Shown here: positions 25,228 through 34,529 of the stretch, piece after piece
Layout of the letters: each line of letters opens with the position of its first letter
How positions within the stretch are numbered: the first letter of the stretch is position 1
Assembly (NCBI GenBank): GCA_003428585.1
Contig: QVQC01000076.1
Span: 1 to 64,000 of the forward strand
Length of the DNA stretch: 64,000 nucleotides
Direction: 5' to 3'
Source of the DNA: Nioella halotolerans
Lineage (GTDB): Bacteria > Pseudomonadota > Alphaproteobacteria > Rhodobacterales > Rhodobacteraceae
Program-made: the position numbers and the translations under genes
The notes under the pieces: model-generated
Databases searched by the model: none
The model's input: the letters and a program-made list of their open reading frames with translations, nothing else
What the model was told of the DNA's origin: nothing

Positions 25228-26454
25228 TCAGATCACCTTGTCGAGCGCCGCGATGAGTTTCTCAACCTCGTCGGGTGCCGTGTAATGGGTGAAGCTCAGC
25301 CGCAGGACGCCGCGCGCAGGGTCCACGCCCAGCGCCTCCAGCACCCGCCCGGCATAGAAATCGCCGCCTCCCGCCATGATGCCGTGATCGGCAAGCTCCG
25401 CGGCCGCCTCGGCGCCCGGACGCGACAGCGCCACCGCCACCGTGGGCGCCCGTCCCGCGGCCCGCGCCGGGCCGATCAGCCGGGCGGAGTTCTTCGCCGC
25501 CAGCGCATCCAGCAGCGGCTGGAGCAACGCCTCTTCATGCGCGCGCATCAGCCCATGGGCATGGCGCGCCGCCGCGGCGCCGTCCCGTGGGCCGCCGTGA
25601 TGGGCCGACAGCGCCTCCATGTAATCGGCCATGCCGGCAGAGGCCGCCACCTGTGCATGGTCCGGCCCGGCAGGCGTGAAGCGCTTGTAAAGCACGTCGC
25701 CATTGAAGTGATGCGCCTGGTTGGGCAGCGCGGTGCCCAGCGCGCGGCGGATCACCATGATCCCCTGATGGGGACCATAGGTCTTGTAGGCCGAGAAAAG
25801 GTAGATGTCCGCGCCCAGCGCGCCCACATCCACAAAGCCATGCGGCGCGTAGCTGACGCCGTCGACGCAGGTCGCCGCCCCCGCCGCGCGGGCCTGCGCG
25901 CAAATTGCCGCGACATCGTTGACCTCGCCCACCACGTTGGAACAATGCGGGAAGGCCACCAGCCGCACCTTGCCATCGGCCAGAAGCGGCGCCAGCCCGG
26001 CAGGGTCGAGATACCCGGTCTCCGGGTCGACGACCCATTCGCGAACCTCGATGCCATCCCCGGCCAGCCGCCGCCACGGGCCGCTATTGGCCTCGTGATC
26101 CTGATTGGTGACGACGATCGCCTCGCCCGGCGCCATGCTCTGCCGGAAGGCCTGCGCCAGAACATAAGCGTTCTGCGTGGTCGACGGGCCGAAGGAAAGC
26201 TCGTCCGTCTCCACCCCCAGCATCGCGGCCAGCCGCGCCCGCGCCTCGTCCATTTCCGCCCCGCCAAGGCGGGAGGCCGCGTAGGGGCCATACGGCTGCA
26301 CCTTGCGCTCGTGGTAGAAACGGAACAGCCGGTCGATGACGGGCTGGCAGGTAAAACTGCCCCCGGCATTCTCGAAAAACGCCTGCCCGGCCAGCGGCGC
26401 CCGTTCGAAGGCGGGAAACTGCGCCCGCACCCAAGTCATGTCCAAGGGGGTCAT
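25228..26454 (-). CDS. Class-V aminotransferase (cysteine-desulfurase-like, no catalytic Cys)
   Basis: A PLP-dependent enzyme of aminotransferase class V, 408 residues. It resembles SufS/CsdA overall: FFENAGGSFTCQPV near the start, GPSTTQNAYVLAQ, NQDHEANSGPW, ATCVDGVSYAPHG, and the PLP lysine in FSAYKTYGPHQG. The active-site cysteine segment of true desulfurases (RxGHHCA) is absent; the equivalent C-terminal stretch reads MAGGGDFYAGRVLEALG. This argues against desulfurase activity and for an uncharacterised transaminase or lyase. It precedes no suf gene; neighbours are photolyase and the repeat-type secreted protein. Activity not assigned. Confidence 0.85.
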   Translation of the reverse strand: MTPLDMTWVRAQFPAFERAPLAGQAFFENAGGSFTCQPVIDRLFRFYHERKVQPYGPYAASRLGGAEMDEARARLAAMLGVETDELSFGPSTTQNAYVLAQAFRQSMAPGEAIVVTNQDHEANSGPWRRLAGDGIEVREWVVDPETGYLDPAGLAPLLADGKVRLVAFPHCSNVVGEVNDVAAICAQARAAGAATCVDGVSYAPHGFVDVGALGADIYLFSAYKTYGPHQGIMVIRRALGTALPNQAHHFNGDVLYKRFTPAGPDHAQVAASAGMADYMEALSAHHGGPRDGAAAARHAHGLMRAHEEALLQPLLDALAAKNSARLIGPARAAGRAPTVAVALSRPGAEAAAELADHGIMAGGGDFYAGRVLEALGVDPARGVLRLSFTHYTAPDEVEKLIAALDKVI

Positions 26455-26551
26455 GTCGCCTTCCTTTGCCTGCGCCGCGATCGGCGGTTGCCGTCAGGGG
26501 TAAGGCCGCCCCCGCGGGGCGTCAAGCGCAGGCCGGTTTTCGACGGGGCGC

Positions 26552-27336
26552 TCAACAGGCAAGCGCGTCGCGCAAGCCCGCGTCGGACCAGCGGCCAAGG
26601 TCGCGCGCGACAAGGCTTCCATCCTCCAGCCGGGTGGCGACCAGCCGGGTCCAGTCCGCATCGGCGGTCAGGATCTCCGGCCCTGCCGCGCAATCACCGA
26701 TGCCCGAGGCGATGCCAGCCTCGCCGACGCGGTGGTTGGTCAGGCCGGTCGCGGCGGCGACCTCCGCCGAGCCGTCCGCGTCAAAGCGCCAGACGCGCAG
26801 CGTCCGGGCCAGATGCGGGCGGTCGATATAGGCGATCTCCATGGCGCCGTCGCCGTCGAGATCGGCCGCCCCGATGATCGCCAGCCAGCGGTTGGACCGA
26901 CCGATGGGCGGCGTCGTCGCGGCGAGCCCAAGCCCCGCCCCCGTCCAGCGGTAAACGGCCACCTGCGCACCAAGCCGGGCGTGGCTGCGCGCGACGATCA
27001 CCTCGTTGGTGCCGTCGCCATCCAGATCCGCCAGCCGGGGTGCGACATCCTCGAAGACATGGGGCGCCGCCAGCGTCAGCGCATGGCCACAATCGCCGCG
27101 ATTGCCCGGCGCATCGACCCAGAGCGTTTCGGGCTCGTGCCGCCGGCCCAGAACGTAGTGCTGGTAGCGCGTGACCGGATCGGCGAACCATGCGCGCGCA
27201 ACGGGGCCGGTGGTTTCGGCGTCGACCGTCACGCTGTCGGGGTAGTCGGTCCGGCTGGCGGGATCGTCCGGGCAGGCCATGGCCGCGCCCGCGCCGCAAA
27301 GCGCCAGCGCCAGCGCATATGCCCGCCCTTTCGGCA

Positions 27337-27337
<1 letters not shown>
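26552..27337 (-). CDS. Secreted FG-GAP/VCBS-repeat protein
   Basis: A 261-residue exported protein with a signal peptide (ALALALCGAGAAMAC, about residues 7-22). It contains FG-GAP-like repeats with calcium-binding DxDxDG motifs: LADLDGDGTNEVIVA and AADLDGDGAMEIAYID. Cysteines near both ends (MACPDD, GDCGHAL, GDCAAGPE, DALAC) suggest disulfides. Its ATG overlaps the ferredoxin stop (TGATG), so it is coupled to it. Fragments of a beta-propeller of this kind usually mediate surface binding. Specific role unknown. Confidence 0.8.
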
Positions 27338-27690
<353 letters not shown>

Positions 27691-27805
27691 CTACCTAGCT
27701 TCGCGCCTTGCGCATGACCAGCCCGAATGCGCGCTTTTCAGGGCGCGATTGCGCCTATCGAAGGCCTTTGCGGGCGCATGAAAACCCTGTATCCTGCGCC
27801 GCGAA

Positions 27806-27835
27806 CAGACCCCGGCAACACAGACCCCGGCAACA
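27806..27835 (+). repeat. 15-bp perfect tandem duplication
   Basis: CAGACCCCGGCAACA occurs twice back to back (27806-27820 and 27821-27835), about 40 bp upstream of the lipoprotein start. Probably a replication-slippage product in the leader region. Confidence 0.7.
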
Positions 27836-27873
27836 CGGGGCGCGCGCGCGCAACGGCAAGGCAGGCACCCGGC

Positions 27874-28431
27874 ATGATCCTCAAGCAGCTTCCCATGGCC
27901 GGCCTTCTTGGTCTTGCCGCCTGCGGGCCGGGGGCGGAGGTGGCGCGCGTCTTCGACCGCGACGGCACCATCGTCACCCGCGGCGCCGGGCCCGAGGATG
28001 CCCGCCCGGATGCCTGCTACGCACGGGACGTGACCCCGGCGGTGGTCGAGACGGTGACCGAACAGGTGGTGGTGACACCGCCCGAGCGCGACGCCGAGGG
28101 CCGCGTGATCCGCGCCGGCACCTTCCGCACCGACACCCGCCAGCGCATCGTCGAGGAACGCCGCGCGATCTGGTTCGAAACCCCCTGCGCGGCGCAGGAC
28201 GACCCGTCCTTCATCGCCTCCGTGCAGCGGGCGCTTCGGGCGCGCGGGGTCTACGAGGGACCGATCAGCGGCGCGATGGATCGGCGCACGCGCGACGCGA
28301 TCCGCCGCTTTCAGGAACCGCAGGGTCTCGATTCCGCGGTGTTGTCGCTTGCGGCCGCGCGGCTGCTCGGTCTCGCGGTGTGGGATCCGGAAGCGGCGCG
28401 CAGCGTCCTCGACGACCCGCCGGACGCATAG
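27874..28431 (+). CDS. Lipoprotein with C-terminal peptidoglycan-binding domain
   Basis: A 185-residue protein with a lipoprotein signal peptide: LLGLAACGPG gives lipobox cysteine C16. The middle is strand-rich and charged. The last 60-70 residues form a PG_binding_1-type domain (FIASVQRALRARGVYEGPISGAMDRRTRDAIRRFQ), with its characteristic repeat of short helices. It probably anchors an envelope function at the peptidoglycan. The start chosen follows GCAGGCACCC and gives the lipobox; longer readings add only low-complexity sequence that includes the tandem repeat. It converges with the DegP-like gene via the terminator at 28448-28485. Confidence 0.82.
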   Translation: MILKQLPMAGLLGLAACGPGAEVARVFDRDGTIVTRGAGPEDARPDACYARDVTPAVVETVTEQVVVTPPERDAEGRVIRAGTFRTDTRQRIVEERRAIWFETPCAAQDDPSFIASVQRALRARGVYEGPISGAMDRRTRDAIRRFQEPQGLDSAVLSLAAARLLGLAVWDPEAARSVLDDPPDA

Positions 28432-28447
28432 ACCGCCCCGGAACGGA

Positions 28448-28485
28448 AACGCCCCCGCCAGTCGCGGACCGGCGGGGGCGTTTTT
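28448..28485 (+). terminator. Intrinsic terminator between convergent genes
   Basis: A perfect 11-12-bp GC stem (CGCCCCCGCC against GGCGGGGGCG, 28448-28459 and 28471-28482) with an 11-nt loop, followed by TTTTT at 28481-28485. Ideal for the lipoprotein transcript. The reverse side has only a short A/T run, so it ends the other direction weakly at best. Confidence 0.85.
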
Positions 28486-28503
28486 GACCTGGCGCGGCGA
28501 CGC

Positions 28504-30051
28504 TTACTTCGCCGCGACCGGCAGCGCCACGAAGCGTGGCGTACCCGCCCGGCGGATCAACAACAGCACGGAGGTCTGGCCCCCCGCCTCGGCGGCATCG
28601 ACGCGCTCGCGGAAGGCCGCGATCGTGTCCACCGGCTGCTGTCCGACCTCGGTGATCACGTCGCCCGGTTCCAGCCCGCGCGCCGCTGCCTCGGAGGCCG
28701 GGTCGACCTCCGTCACCAGCAGGCCATCCTCGATCCCGTTGGCATCGCGTGCCTCGTCGGTCAGCGGCGCCAGCGTCAGGCCGAACATCGTCTCCGGCTC
28801 GGGGCTCTCGGCGCCGGGAGCATCCGGGAAGGCCTGCCCTTCCGCCGTCTCGCGGCGGCCAAGCGTCACCCGCAGGGTTTCCGTCACGCCTTCGCGCAGG
28901 ACAACGACGCGCACGGTTTCGCCCACCGGCGCATCCGCCACGACGCGGACGAGCTCGCGGGTGTCGTTCACCTCGACGCCGTCGAAAGAGGTGATCACGT
29001 CACCCACCTCGACGCCGCCGTCGCGCGCGGGCCCGTCGGGCACATCGGTCACCAGCGCGCCGCTGGCCGCGTCCAGTCCCAGGCCTTCGGCGATTTCCGG
29101 CGTCACGTCCTGAATACGCACGCCAAGCCAGCCGCGCCGCGTCTCGCCGAATTCCTGCAACTGGGTCACGACGCCCGAGACCACGTTGGAGGCCATCGAG
29201 AACCCGATGCCGATGGAGCCGCCATTGGGGCTGAGGATCGCGGTGTTCACGCCGACAACCTCGCCATCCATGTTGAACAGCGGCCCGCCGGAATTGCCCC
29301 GGTTGATCGCAGCGTCGGTCTGGATGAAATCGTCATAGGTGCCGGAAAGCGCGCGGCCCCGTGCCGAAACGATCCCGACCGAGACGGAGAAGCCCTGCCC
29401 CAGCGGGTTGCCCACGGCCATCACCCAGTCACCGACGCGCGCCGCGTCGCTGTTGCCGAAATTGACGAAATCGAGCGGTTCGTCGGGATCGACCTTCAGA
29501 AGCGCGATATCGGTATTCGGGTCGGTGCCGATCACCTCGGCGGGCAGTTCCGGACCGTCGCGAAATTCCACCATGATCTCGTCGGCCTGTTCGATGACGT
29601 GATTGTTTGTGACGATGTAGCCGTCCTCGGAAATCACGAACCCGGAGCCGAGCGCATTCGGCCGGCGTGGCATCGGGCCGGGCTGCCCGGGGCGGCCGGG
29701 CTGCTGGCGTTCAAGAAAATCGTTGAAGAAATCCTCCAGCGGCGATCCCGGCGGCACTTGCGGCCCCGGCCGGGTGCCGGAGGCGACAAGGCTGGTCGTG
29801 GTGATGTTGACAACCGCATCGCCGACCTCGTCCACCAGCCCGGCGAAACTGCCGGGGCCCCCTGTCTGCGCGCGCCCGGGCTGGGCGGCCAAGACGACCA
29901 TCGCCAGTGCCATGGCGACGATCAACGCCAATGTCGTCAGGTGGTAAAACGCCATCCGGCTGCCGGAAGCGGCAAGCGCGACGGCCCTTGATTTATTGGT
30001 GTGCGTGGTCACTCGCATATCCTCCTTCAAAGCCGGGTCCAGTCTATTCAT
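28504..30051 (-). CDS. degP: DegP/HtrA-family periplasmic serine protease
   Basis: A trypsin-like protease and chaperone of the periplasm, 515 residues from the ATG chosen (upstream GGGAG, 6-bp spacing). A membrane or signal segment lies at about residues 39-63 (LTTLALIVAMALAMVVLA), giving an unusually long cytoplasmic tail; an internal ATG at 30018 with AAGGAGG close by is an alternative. Catalytic triad: H in VTNNHVIEQ, D in NTDIALLKV, S in INRGNSGGPLF. A proline/glycine-rich loop lies just before the protease domain. Two PDZ domains follow (from GWLGVRIQDV and MFGLTLAPL). The candidate promoter at 30066-30094 may be stress-linked. Confidence 0.92.
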   Translation of the reverse strand: MNRLDPALKEDMRVTTHTNKSRAVALAASGSRMAFYHLTTLALIVAMALAMVVLAAQPGRAQTGGPGSFAGLVDEVGDAVVNITTTSLVASGTRPGPQVPPGSPLEDFFNDFLERQQPGRPGQPGPMPRRPNALGSGFVISEDGYIVTNNHVIEQADEIMVEFRDGPELPAEVIGTDPNTDIALLKVDPDEPLDFVNFGNSDAARVGDWVMAVGNPLGQGFSVSVGIVSARGRALSGTYDDFIQTDAAINRGNSGGPLFNMDGEVVGVNTAILSPNGGSIGIGFSMASNVVSGVVTQLQEFGETRRGWLGVRIQDVTPEIAEGLGLDAASGALVTDVPDGPARDGGVEVGDVITSFDGVEVNDTRELVRVVADAPVGETVRVVVLREGVTETLRVTLGRRETAEGQAFPDAPGAESPEPETMFGLTLAPLTDEARDANGIEDGLLVTEVDPASEAAARGLEPGDVITEVGQQPVDTIAAFRERVDAAEAGGQTSVLLLIRRAGTPRFVALPVAAK

Positions 30052-30065
30052 GCCATTCTCCCTTA

Positions 30066-30094
30066 CATATTTGGCCGCTGTCGAAAGCAATCAA
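30066..30094 (-). promoter_or_regulatory. Candidate promoter of the DegP-like gene
   Basis: Read on the minus strand: TTGATT (30094-30089), 17 bp, AATATG (30071-30066). Spacing is ideal. Transcription would begin just upstream of 30051, so it would barely include the ribosome-binding site for that start and would favour the internal start at 30018. Confidence 0.4.
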
Positions 30095-30174
30095 CCGATC
30101 ATCCCGACATAAAGGTCACATGGGCGTGATGACGCCGACAGGCCGGGCAGGTCAAGGCGGGCGGCCGACCGCGA

Positions 30175-30534
30175 TCAGACCACGGGCGTCATGATCTCCA
30201 CCGGGTCGCCCTCGCGCACCGCGGTGTAGAAACAGCTTCGCCGGCCCGTGTGGCAGGCCGGCCCGGTCTGGTGCACGAGCGCCAGCAGGCAATCGCTGTC
30301 GCAATCGATGCGCAGGTCCACCAGGTCCTGTACATGGCCGGAGCTTTCGCCCTTCACCCAGAACGCCTGCCGCGAGCGCGACCAATAGGTCACGCGGCCC
30401 GTCTCAAGCGTCCGCGCCACCGCCTCGGCGTTCATCCAGGCCATCATCAGCACCTCGCCGGTTTCCGCCTCCTGCGCGATACAGGGAATCAGCCCGTCGG
30501 CGTTGAATGTCAGCGTCTCGGGATCGAAGCGCAT
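30175..30534 (-). CDS. hisI: Phosphoribosyl-AMP cyclohydrolase
   Basis: Third step of histidine synthesis: opens the adenine ring of phosphoribosyl-AMP. 119 residues, the stand-alone HisI length without the HisE domain. Zinc ligands are in DCDSDCLLALV and ACHTGRRSC, after the substrate motif MMAWMNAEAVARTLETG and SRSRQAFWVKGESSGH. Divergent from the IscU-like gene with 65 bp between. Confidence 0.96.
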   Translation of the reverse strand: MRFDPETLTFNADGLIPCIAQEAETGEVLMMAWMNAEAVARTLETGRVTYWSRSRQAFWVKGESSGHVQDLVDLRIDCDSDCLLALVHQTGPACHTGRRSCFYTAVREGDPVEIMTPVV

Positions 30535-30599
30535 GCCGCCCCCTTTGCAATTTCGACTGGTGTCGCTACCTATACCGCAGATGCCCGAGGGGGAAGCCC

Positions 30600-31052
30600 A
30601 TGAGCCAAGAGACCGACCTGATAAAGCTCTACTCGCAGCGCATCCTCGCGCTTGCCGCCGACATCCCCCGGACCGACCGTCTGGACGCGCCGCACGCCAC
30701 CGTGCGCAAACGCGCGCCGCTGTGCGGGTCCACCGTGACCGTCGATCTTGACGTGGAAGATGGCCGCGTCACCCGCTTCGGGCAGGACGTGAAGGCCTGC
30801 GCGCTGGGGCAGGCCTCCGCGGCGCTGATGGCGGCCCACATCATCGGCCGCACCCGCGCGGAGGTCGAGGAAGGGCGCGACCAGTTGCGCGCCATGCTCA
30901 AGGAAGGTGCCGCGCCACCCACGGCGCCGTTCACCGGCTACGAGGTGCTGGAACCCGCCCGCGACTACAAGAACCGCCACGCGTCGATCCTGCTCGCCTT
31001 CGAGGCGACGGCACAGGCGATGGCAGAAGCCGAGGACGCCGCCGGCGCCTGA
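30600..31052 (+). CDS. IscU/SufU-like Fe-S scaffold protein with a Cys-to-His change
   Basis: A 150-residue protein of the NifU-N/SufU scaffold family. Two of the three usual cluster ligands are present (APLCGSTVTVD and DVKACALGQAS, with the conserved aspartate-containing hydrophilic loop between). At the third position, where scaffold proteins have a conserved C in a RxxCATL-like motif, this one reads YKNRHASILLAF, with histidine. The sequence from VRKRAPLCGS onward supports the family. It may be a scaffold with altered ligation, or a specialised zinc or sulfur acceptor. An AGGGGGAAGC ribosome-binding region precedes the ATG. Confidence 0.82.
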   Translation: MSQETDLIKLYSQRILALAADIPRTDRLDAPHATVRKRAPLCGSTVTVDLDVEDGRVTRFGQDVKACALGQASAALMAAHIIGRTRAEVEEGRDQLRAMLKEGAAPPTAPFTGYEVLEPARDYKNRHASILLAFEATAQAMAEAEDAAGA

Positions 31053-31368
31053 GCGTTGCCCCGTCTCGCTTTCCGGTCGGTGTCCCTGCGCATTGCCGCA
31101 TGGTCCCGGCGCGCCGTCGCGGGAACGGGACCTGCCGGGCGCGCGTCTTCCATTCGCAACCGGTTCGACGGCGGTCACCTTGCCGCCCGCTGACGCCACG
31201 GTCGGATGACCCCGACCCGCTGCGATCCGGTCTTTGACGAATCTCGACCGGCTGCAAACACCCGTCCCCGGATCAAGACGGGGACGTTTCCATGCCGCGT
31301 CATCTGCACGGGGGGTGTACGGGGGGTGCACACCCGGTGTACGGGCGGCACCGGGCAAATTTCGCGCC
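31053..31368. other. Convergent intergenic region with hairpins, no gene
   Basis: No coding sequence seen. It holds a stem at 31263-31286, likely a terminator, and near 31315-31350 a G-rich patch with two copies of GGTGTACGGG flanking GGGTGCACACCC, which can fold into a small hairpin close to the murD stop. Confidence 0.5.
31263..31289 (+). terminator. Possible intrinsic terminator after IscU-like gene
   Basis: CGTCCCCG (31263-31270) and CGGGGACG (31279-31286) form a perfect 8-bp stem with an 8-nt loop, followed by TTT. About 210 bp after the IscU-like stop codon. The T-run is short, so efficiency is uncertain. Confidence 0.5.
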
Positions 31369-32769
31369 TCAGCGGCGCAGGGTCTTCACCTGTGCGATGA
31401 AATCTTCGCCGCGTTTCTCGAAATTGTCATACTGGTCGAAACTGGCCGCCGCCGGGGCCAGCAGGACCACCTCGCCGGGCTCTGCCTCGGCCGCTGCGCG
31501 GGCCACGGCAACCTCCATGGTGGTGCAAATTTCTGTTTCCGTATCAGCCAGTTGCAGGGCAAACCCCTGCGCCTCGCGGCCGATCACGTAGGCCTTGACG
31601 ACAGAGCCGAGCGCCGGTGTCAACGCGCCCAGACCGCCATCCTTTTCCAGCCCGCCGCAGATCCAGCGTATGGCCTTGAAGGCCGACAGCGCCTTGCCCG
31701 CGGCATCGACATTGGTGGCCTTTGAATCGTTGACGAATGTCACGCCCCCGATCTCCGCCACCAGTTGCGAACGATGTGGCAACCCCTTGAAACTATGCAA
31801 GGATTTTTCGACCGCCTTGGGCGACAACGCAAGCGCCCGGACAGCCGCATAGGCGGAGCAGGCGTTCTGGTGATTGTGCACCCCCGGCAGCCCCGCAACC
31901 CCGCGCAGGTCGATCGAGGCCACCTGCCGCCCCTTGCGCCATTCGGCCAGAAACCCCTTGCGCGCAAAGACATGCCAGCCCGGCCCGGCCAGTTTGCGCG
32001 CCGCCGACACGCGGATCAGCCGCCCGTCGCCCGGCCCCTCGCTCATCTGCCCGGCCAGGAAGGCGCCTTCCGGTTCGTCGACGCCGATCACCGCCCGATC
32101 CGGCCCGCCTTCCGCGAAAAGCCGCCGCTTGGCGGCGAAATAGCCCCCCAGCCCCCCGTGCCGGTCGAGGTGATCGGGGGAAAGGTTCGTGAAAACAGCC
32201 ACATCCGGGGTCAGCGCGCGGGCCAGCTCGGTCTGGTAGCTCGACAGTTCCAGCACGATGACCTCGCCATCCACGGGCGGCTCGATATCCAGAACGCCGC
32301 GCCCGATATTGCCCGCAAGCTGCACCGGCGTGCCGTTTTCCTCAAGGATATGGGCGATCAGCGCCGAGGTCGTGGATTTGCCGTTCGACCCGGTCACCGC
32401 GATCACCCGCGGCGGCGTGTCGAGATGCGCCCATCCGGCCAGCCCGACCGACCGGAAGAACAGCCCGATATCGTTGTCCACCGGCACCCCGGCCTCCAGC
32501 GCCGCCGCGATCACCCGGTGCGGCACGGGATAGAGGTGCGGGATACCGGGGCTTGTGACCAGAAGATCGACACCGTCCAGCGCAGCCTGACGCGCCAGAT
32601 CGACCACGGCGAGCCCGTCAGCCTCCGCTGCCGCGCGGCCAGCTTCGCCATCGTCCCAGGCCAGCACATCGGCCCCGCCGGCCCGCAAGGCGCGCGCCGC
32701 CGACAGGCCGGAGCGTCCGAGGCCCAGAACCGCCACGCGTTTGCCCTCTACACCCAGAACCGGAATCAT
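31369..32769 (-). CDS. murD: UDP-N-acetylmuramoyl-L-alanine-D-glutamate ligase
   Basis: Adds D-glutamate to UDP-MurNAc-L-Ala in cytosolic peptidoglycan precursor synthesis. 466 residues with an N-terminal Rossmann motif ([15 protein letters not shown]), ATP loop [16 protein letters not shown] at about 130-145, a Mur central-domain motif ([13 protein letters not shown]) and C-terminal [17 protein letters not shown]. Last gene of the dcw run here, 48 bp after the small secreted-protein gene. Full length. Confidence 0.96.
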   Translation of the reverse strand: MIPVLGVEGKRVAVLGLGRSGLSAARALRAGGADVLAWDDGEAGRAAAEADGLAVVDLARQAALDGVDLLVTSPGIPHLYPVPHRVIAAALEAGVPVDNDIGLFFRSVGLAGWAHLDTPPRVIAVTGSNGKSTTSALIAHILEENGTPVQLAGNIGRGVLDIEPPVDGEVIVLELSSYQTELARALTPDVAVFTNLSPDHLDRHGGLGGYFAAKRRLFAEGGPDRAVIGVDEPEGAFLAGQMSEGPGDGRLIRVSAARKLAGPGWHVFARKGFLAEWRKGRQVASIDLRGVAGLPGVHNHQNACSAYAAVRALALSPKAVEKSLHSFKGLPHRSQLVAEIGGVTFVNDSKATNVDAAGKALSAFKAIRWICGGLEKDGGLGALTPALGSVVKAYVIGREAQGFALQLADTETEICTTMEVAVARAAAEAEPGEVVLLAPAAASFDQYDNFEKRGEDFIAQVKTLRR

Positions 32770-32817
32770 GGAGGCTCCCCCTTGTTTCTGTCCGCCGGCC
32801 CGGCGTCGCGCCGGGCG

Positions 32818-33348
32818 TCAGCGTGTCATCATCACGCTGCGGCTGCCGCCGGCGCTGTTGGCCATGTAGCCCGACGCCATGCCGTCGCCCACGAACATCA
32901 GCGCGCCCCAACTGCTGCGCGCGCCGCTGCCAAAAGACCACCAATAGCGCAGGGGGCGTTCGCAGCCGGTCGCAAGCGCGATGTCGTCGGCGCTGAGCGC
33001 GCCGGGCGTCATCGTCTCGACGGCTATGTCGAAATCGGGGCTGGCCGGCGCGTCTGCGCCGATGTCACGCGCAAGCCCCACGGGGTGCAGCGGCGCCGAA
33101 ACGCCCCCACCTTCCATCATCAGCCGCCCAGACCCCGGATCGGCGCGCAGGGTGACCGCCATGATGTTGGTGCCGGTCGTAAAGCCCGTTCCGGCCGCCG
33201 ACATCTGCCACGTTCCGGCAAGGAATTCGGCCATCTCGGGCTCGGTCGCCGGAGATTTCTCGGATTGGCAGGGTGACAGGATCAGCGTGTCCTGTGCCGC
33301 GGCGGGCGCGGCCAGACAGGCGAGCGCGATGGCAAGGCGGGTCAGCAT
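32818..33348 (-). CDS. Small secreted protein inserted in the dcw cluster
   Basis: A 176-residue exported protein with a Sec signal (TRLAIALACLAAPAAAQ). The mature part has a pair of cysteines (SPCQSEK and TGCERPLRYWW), and family-like motifs GTWQMSAAGTGF and GALMFVGDGMASG. I do not recognise the family. It lies between mraY and murD on the same strand (95 and 48 bp gaps), interrupting the otherwise standard order. In this position a cell-envelope role is possible but only by association. Confidence 0.75.
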   Translation of the reverse strand: MLTRLAIALACLAAPAAAQDTLILSPCQSEKSPATEPEMAEFLAGTWQMSAAGTGFTTGTNIMAVTLRADPGSGRLMMEGGGVSAPLHPVGLARDIGADAPASPDFDIAVETMTPGALSADDIALATGCERPLRYWWSFGSGARSSWGALMFVGDGMASGYMANSAGGSRSVMMTR

Positions 33349-33443
33349 GGCAACTCCATTCTTCGGTCGTGTCCCAGACGAAGCCTCTTCAGGGTACGAC
33401 GCAAGGCACCCGGTTTTCCAGAACGATTGCGCCCGCATAGCCT

Positions 33444-34529
33444 TCAGCGCAGTTTCAACGTCGCCAGCCCGATCAGCGCGAGGATCAGCGAGATGATCCA
33501 GAAGCGGATCACGATCTGCGGCTCGGCCCAGCCGCGCTTTTCGAAATGGTGGTGGATCGGCGCCATCAGGAAGACGCGCTTGCCGGTACGCTTGAAGTAG
33601 AGCACCTGTATGATGACGGACAGCGCCTCGGCCACGAAAAGCCCGCCGACGATGGCCAGCACGATCTCGTGCTTGGTGGCGACCGCGATGGCGCCAAGCG
33701 CGCCGCCCAGCGCCAGCGACCCGGTATCGCCCATGAAGACCGCCGCCGGCGGCGCGTTGTACCACAAGAAGCCCAAACCGCCCCCGATCAGCCCCGCGGT
33801 GAAGATCAGCAACTCCCCCGTGCCGGGCACGTAGTGCACGTCGAGATACTCGGTAAAGTCCACCCGCCCCACGGCATAGGCGATCACGCCAAGCGTGCCG
33901 GCCGCGATCATCACCGGCATGATCGCCAGCCCGTCCAGCCCATCGGTCAGGTTCACCGCGTTGGCGCTGCCCACGATCACGATCATGGCGAAGGGCACGA
34001 ACACCCAGCCCATGTTCAGCAAGAGTTCCTTGAACACGGGAAAGGCCAGTTGGCCTGCCAACTCATCGGGGTGGATCATCAGGGCAACGCCGCCAGCGAT
34101 GGCGGCGATCGCCAAACCGATGGAAAACCGCACCTTGCCCGGCACCCCCGCCGTGGTGTTGCGGCTGACCTTGGCGTAGTCATCGACGAAACCGACCGCC
34201 CCGAAACTGACGGTCACGAACAGCACCAGCCAGACATAAGCGTTGTCGAGCCGCGCCCAGAACAGCGTCGACACCGTCAGCGCCGCGAGGATCAGCAAGC
34301 CGCCCATCGTCGGCGTGCCCGCCTTTGTGGCAAGGTGGCTTTCCGGCCCGTCAGACCGGATCGGCTGCCCGCTGCTGTATTTGCGGCGCAGTGCGTTGAT
34401 CAGCGGCCGTCCGAAGACGAATCCAAAGACAAGCGCCGTGAAAAAGGCGCCGCCGGCGCGGAAGGTGATGTAGCGAAACAGGTTGAAGATATCGCCGCCT
34501 TCCGACAGCGCGCTGAGCCAGTAGAGCAT
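33444..34529 (-). CDS. mraY: Phospho-N-acetylmuramoyl-pentapeptide transferase
   Basis: Polytopic inner-membrane enzyme that makes lipid I by transferring phospho-MurNAc-pentapeptide to undecaprenyl phosphate. 361 residues with about ten membrane helices. Conserved motifs: [21 protein letters not shown] (catalytic aspartate pair), [25 protein letters not shown] and [13 protein letters not shown]. It begins at the base after murF ends. Universal gene with expected length. Confidence 0.97.
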   Translation of the reverse strand: MLYWLSALSEGGDIFNLFRYITFRAGGAFFTALVFGFVFGRPLINALRRKYSSGQPIRSDGPESHLATKAGTPTMGGLLILAALTVSTLFWARLDNAYVWLVLFVTVSFGAVGFVDDYAKVSRNTTAGVPGKVRFSIGLAIAAIAGGVALMIHPDELAGQLAFPVFKELLLNMGWVFVPFAMIVIVGSANAVNLTDGLDGLAIMPVMIAAGTLGVIAYAVGRVDFTEYLDVHYVPGTGELLIFTAGLIGGGLGFLWYNAPPAAVFMGDTGSLALGGALGAIAVATKHEIVLAIVGGLFVAEALSVIIQVLYFKRTGKRVFLMAPIHHHFEKRGWAEPQIVIRFWIISLILALIGLATLKLR

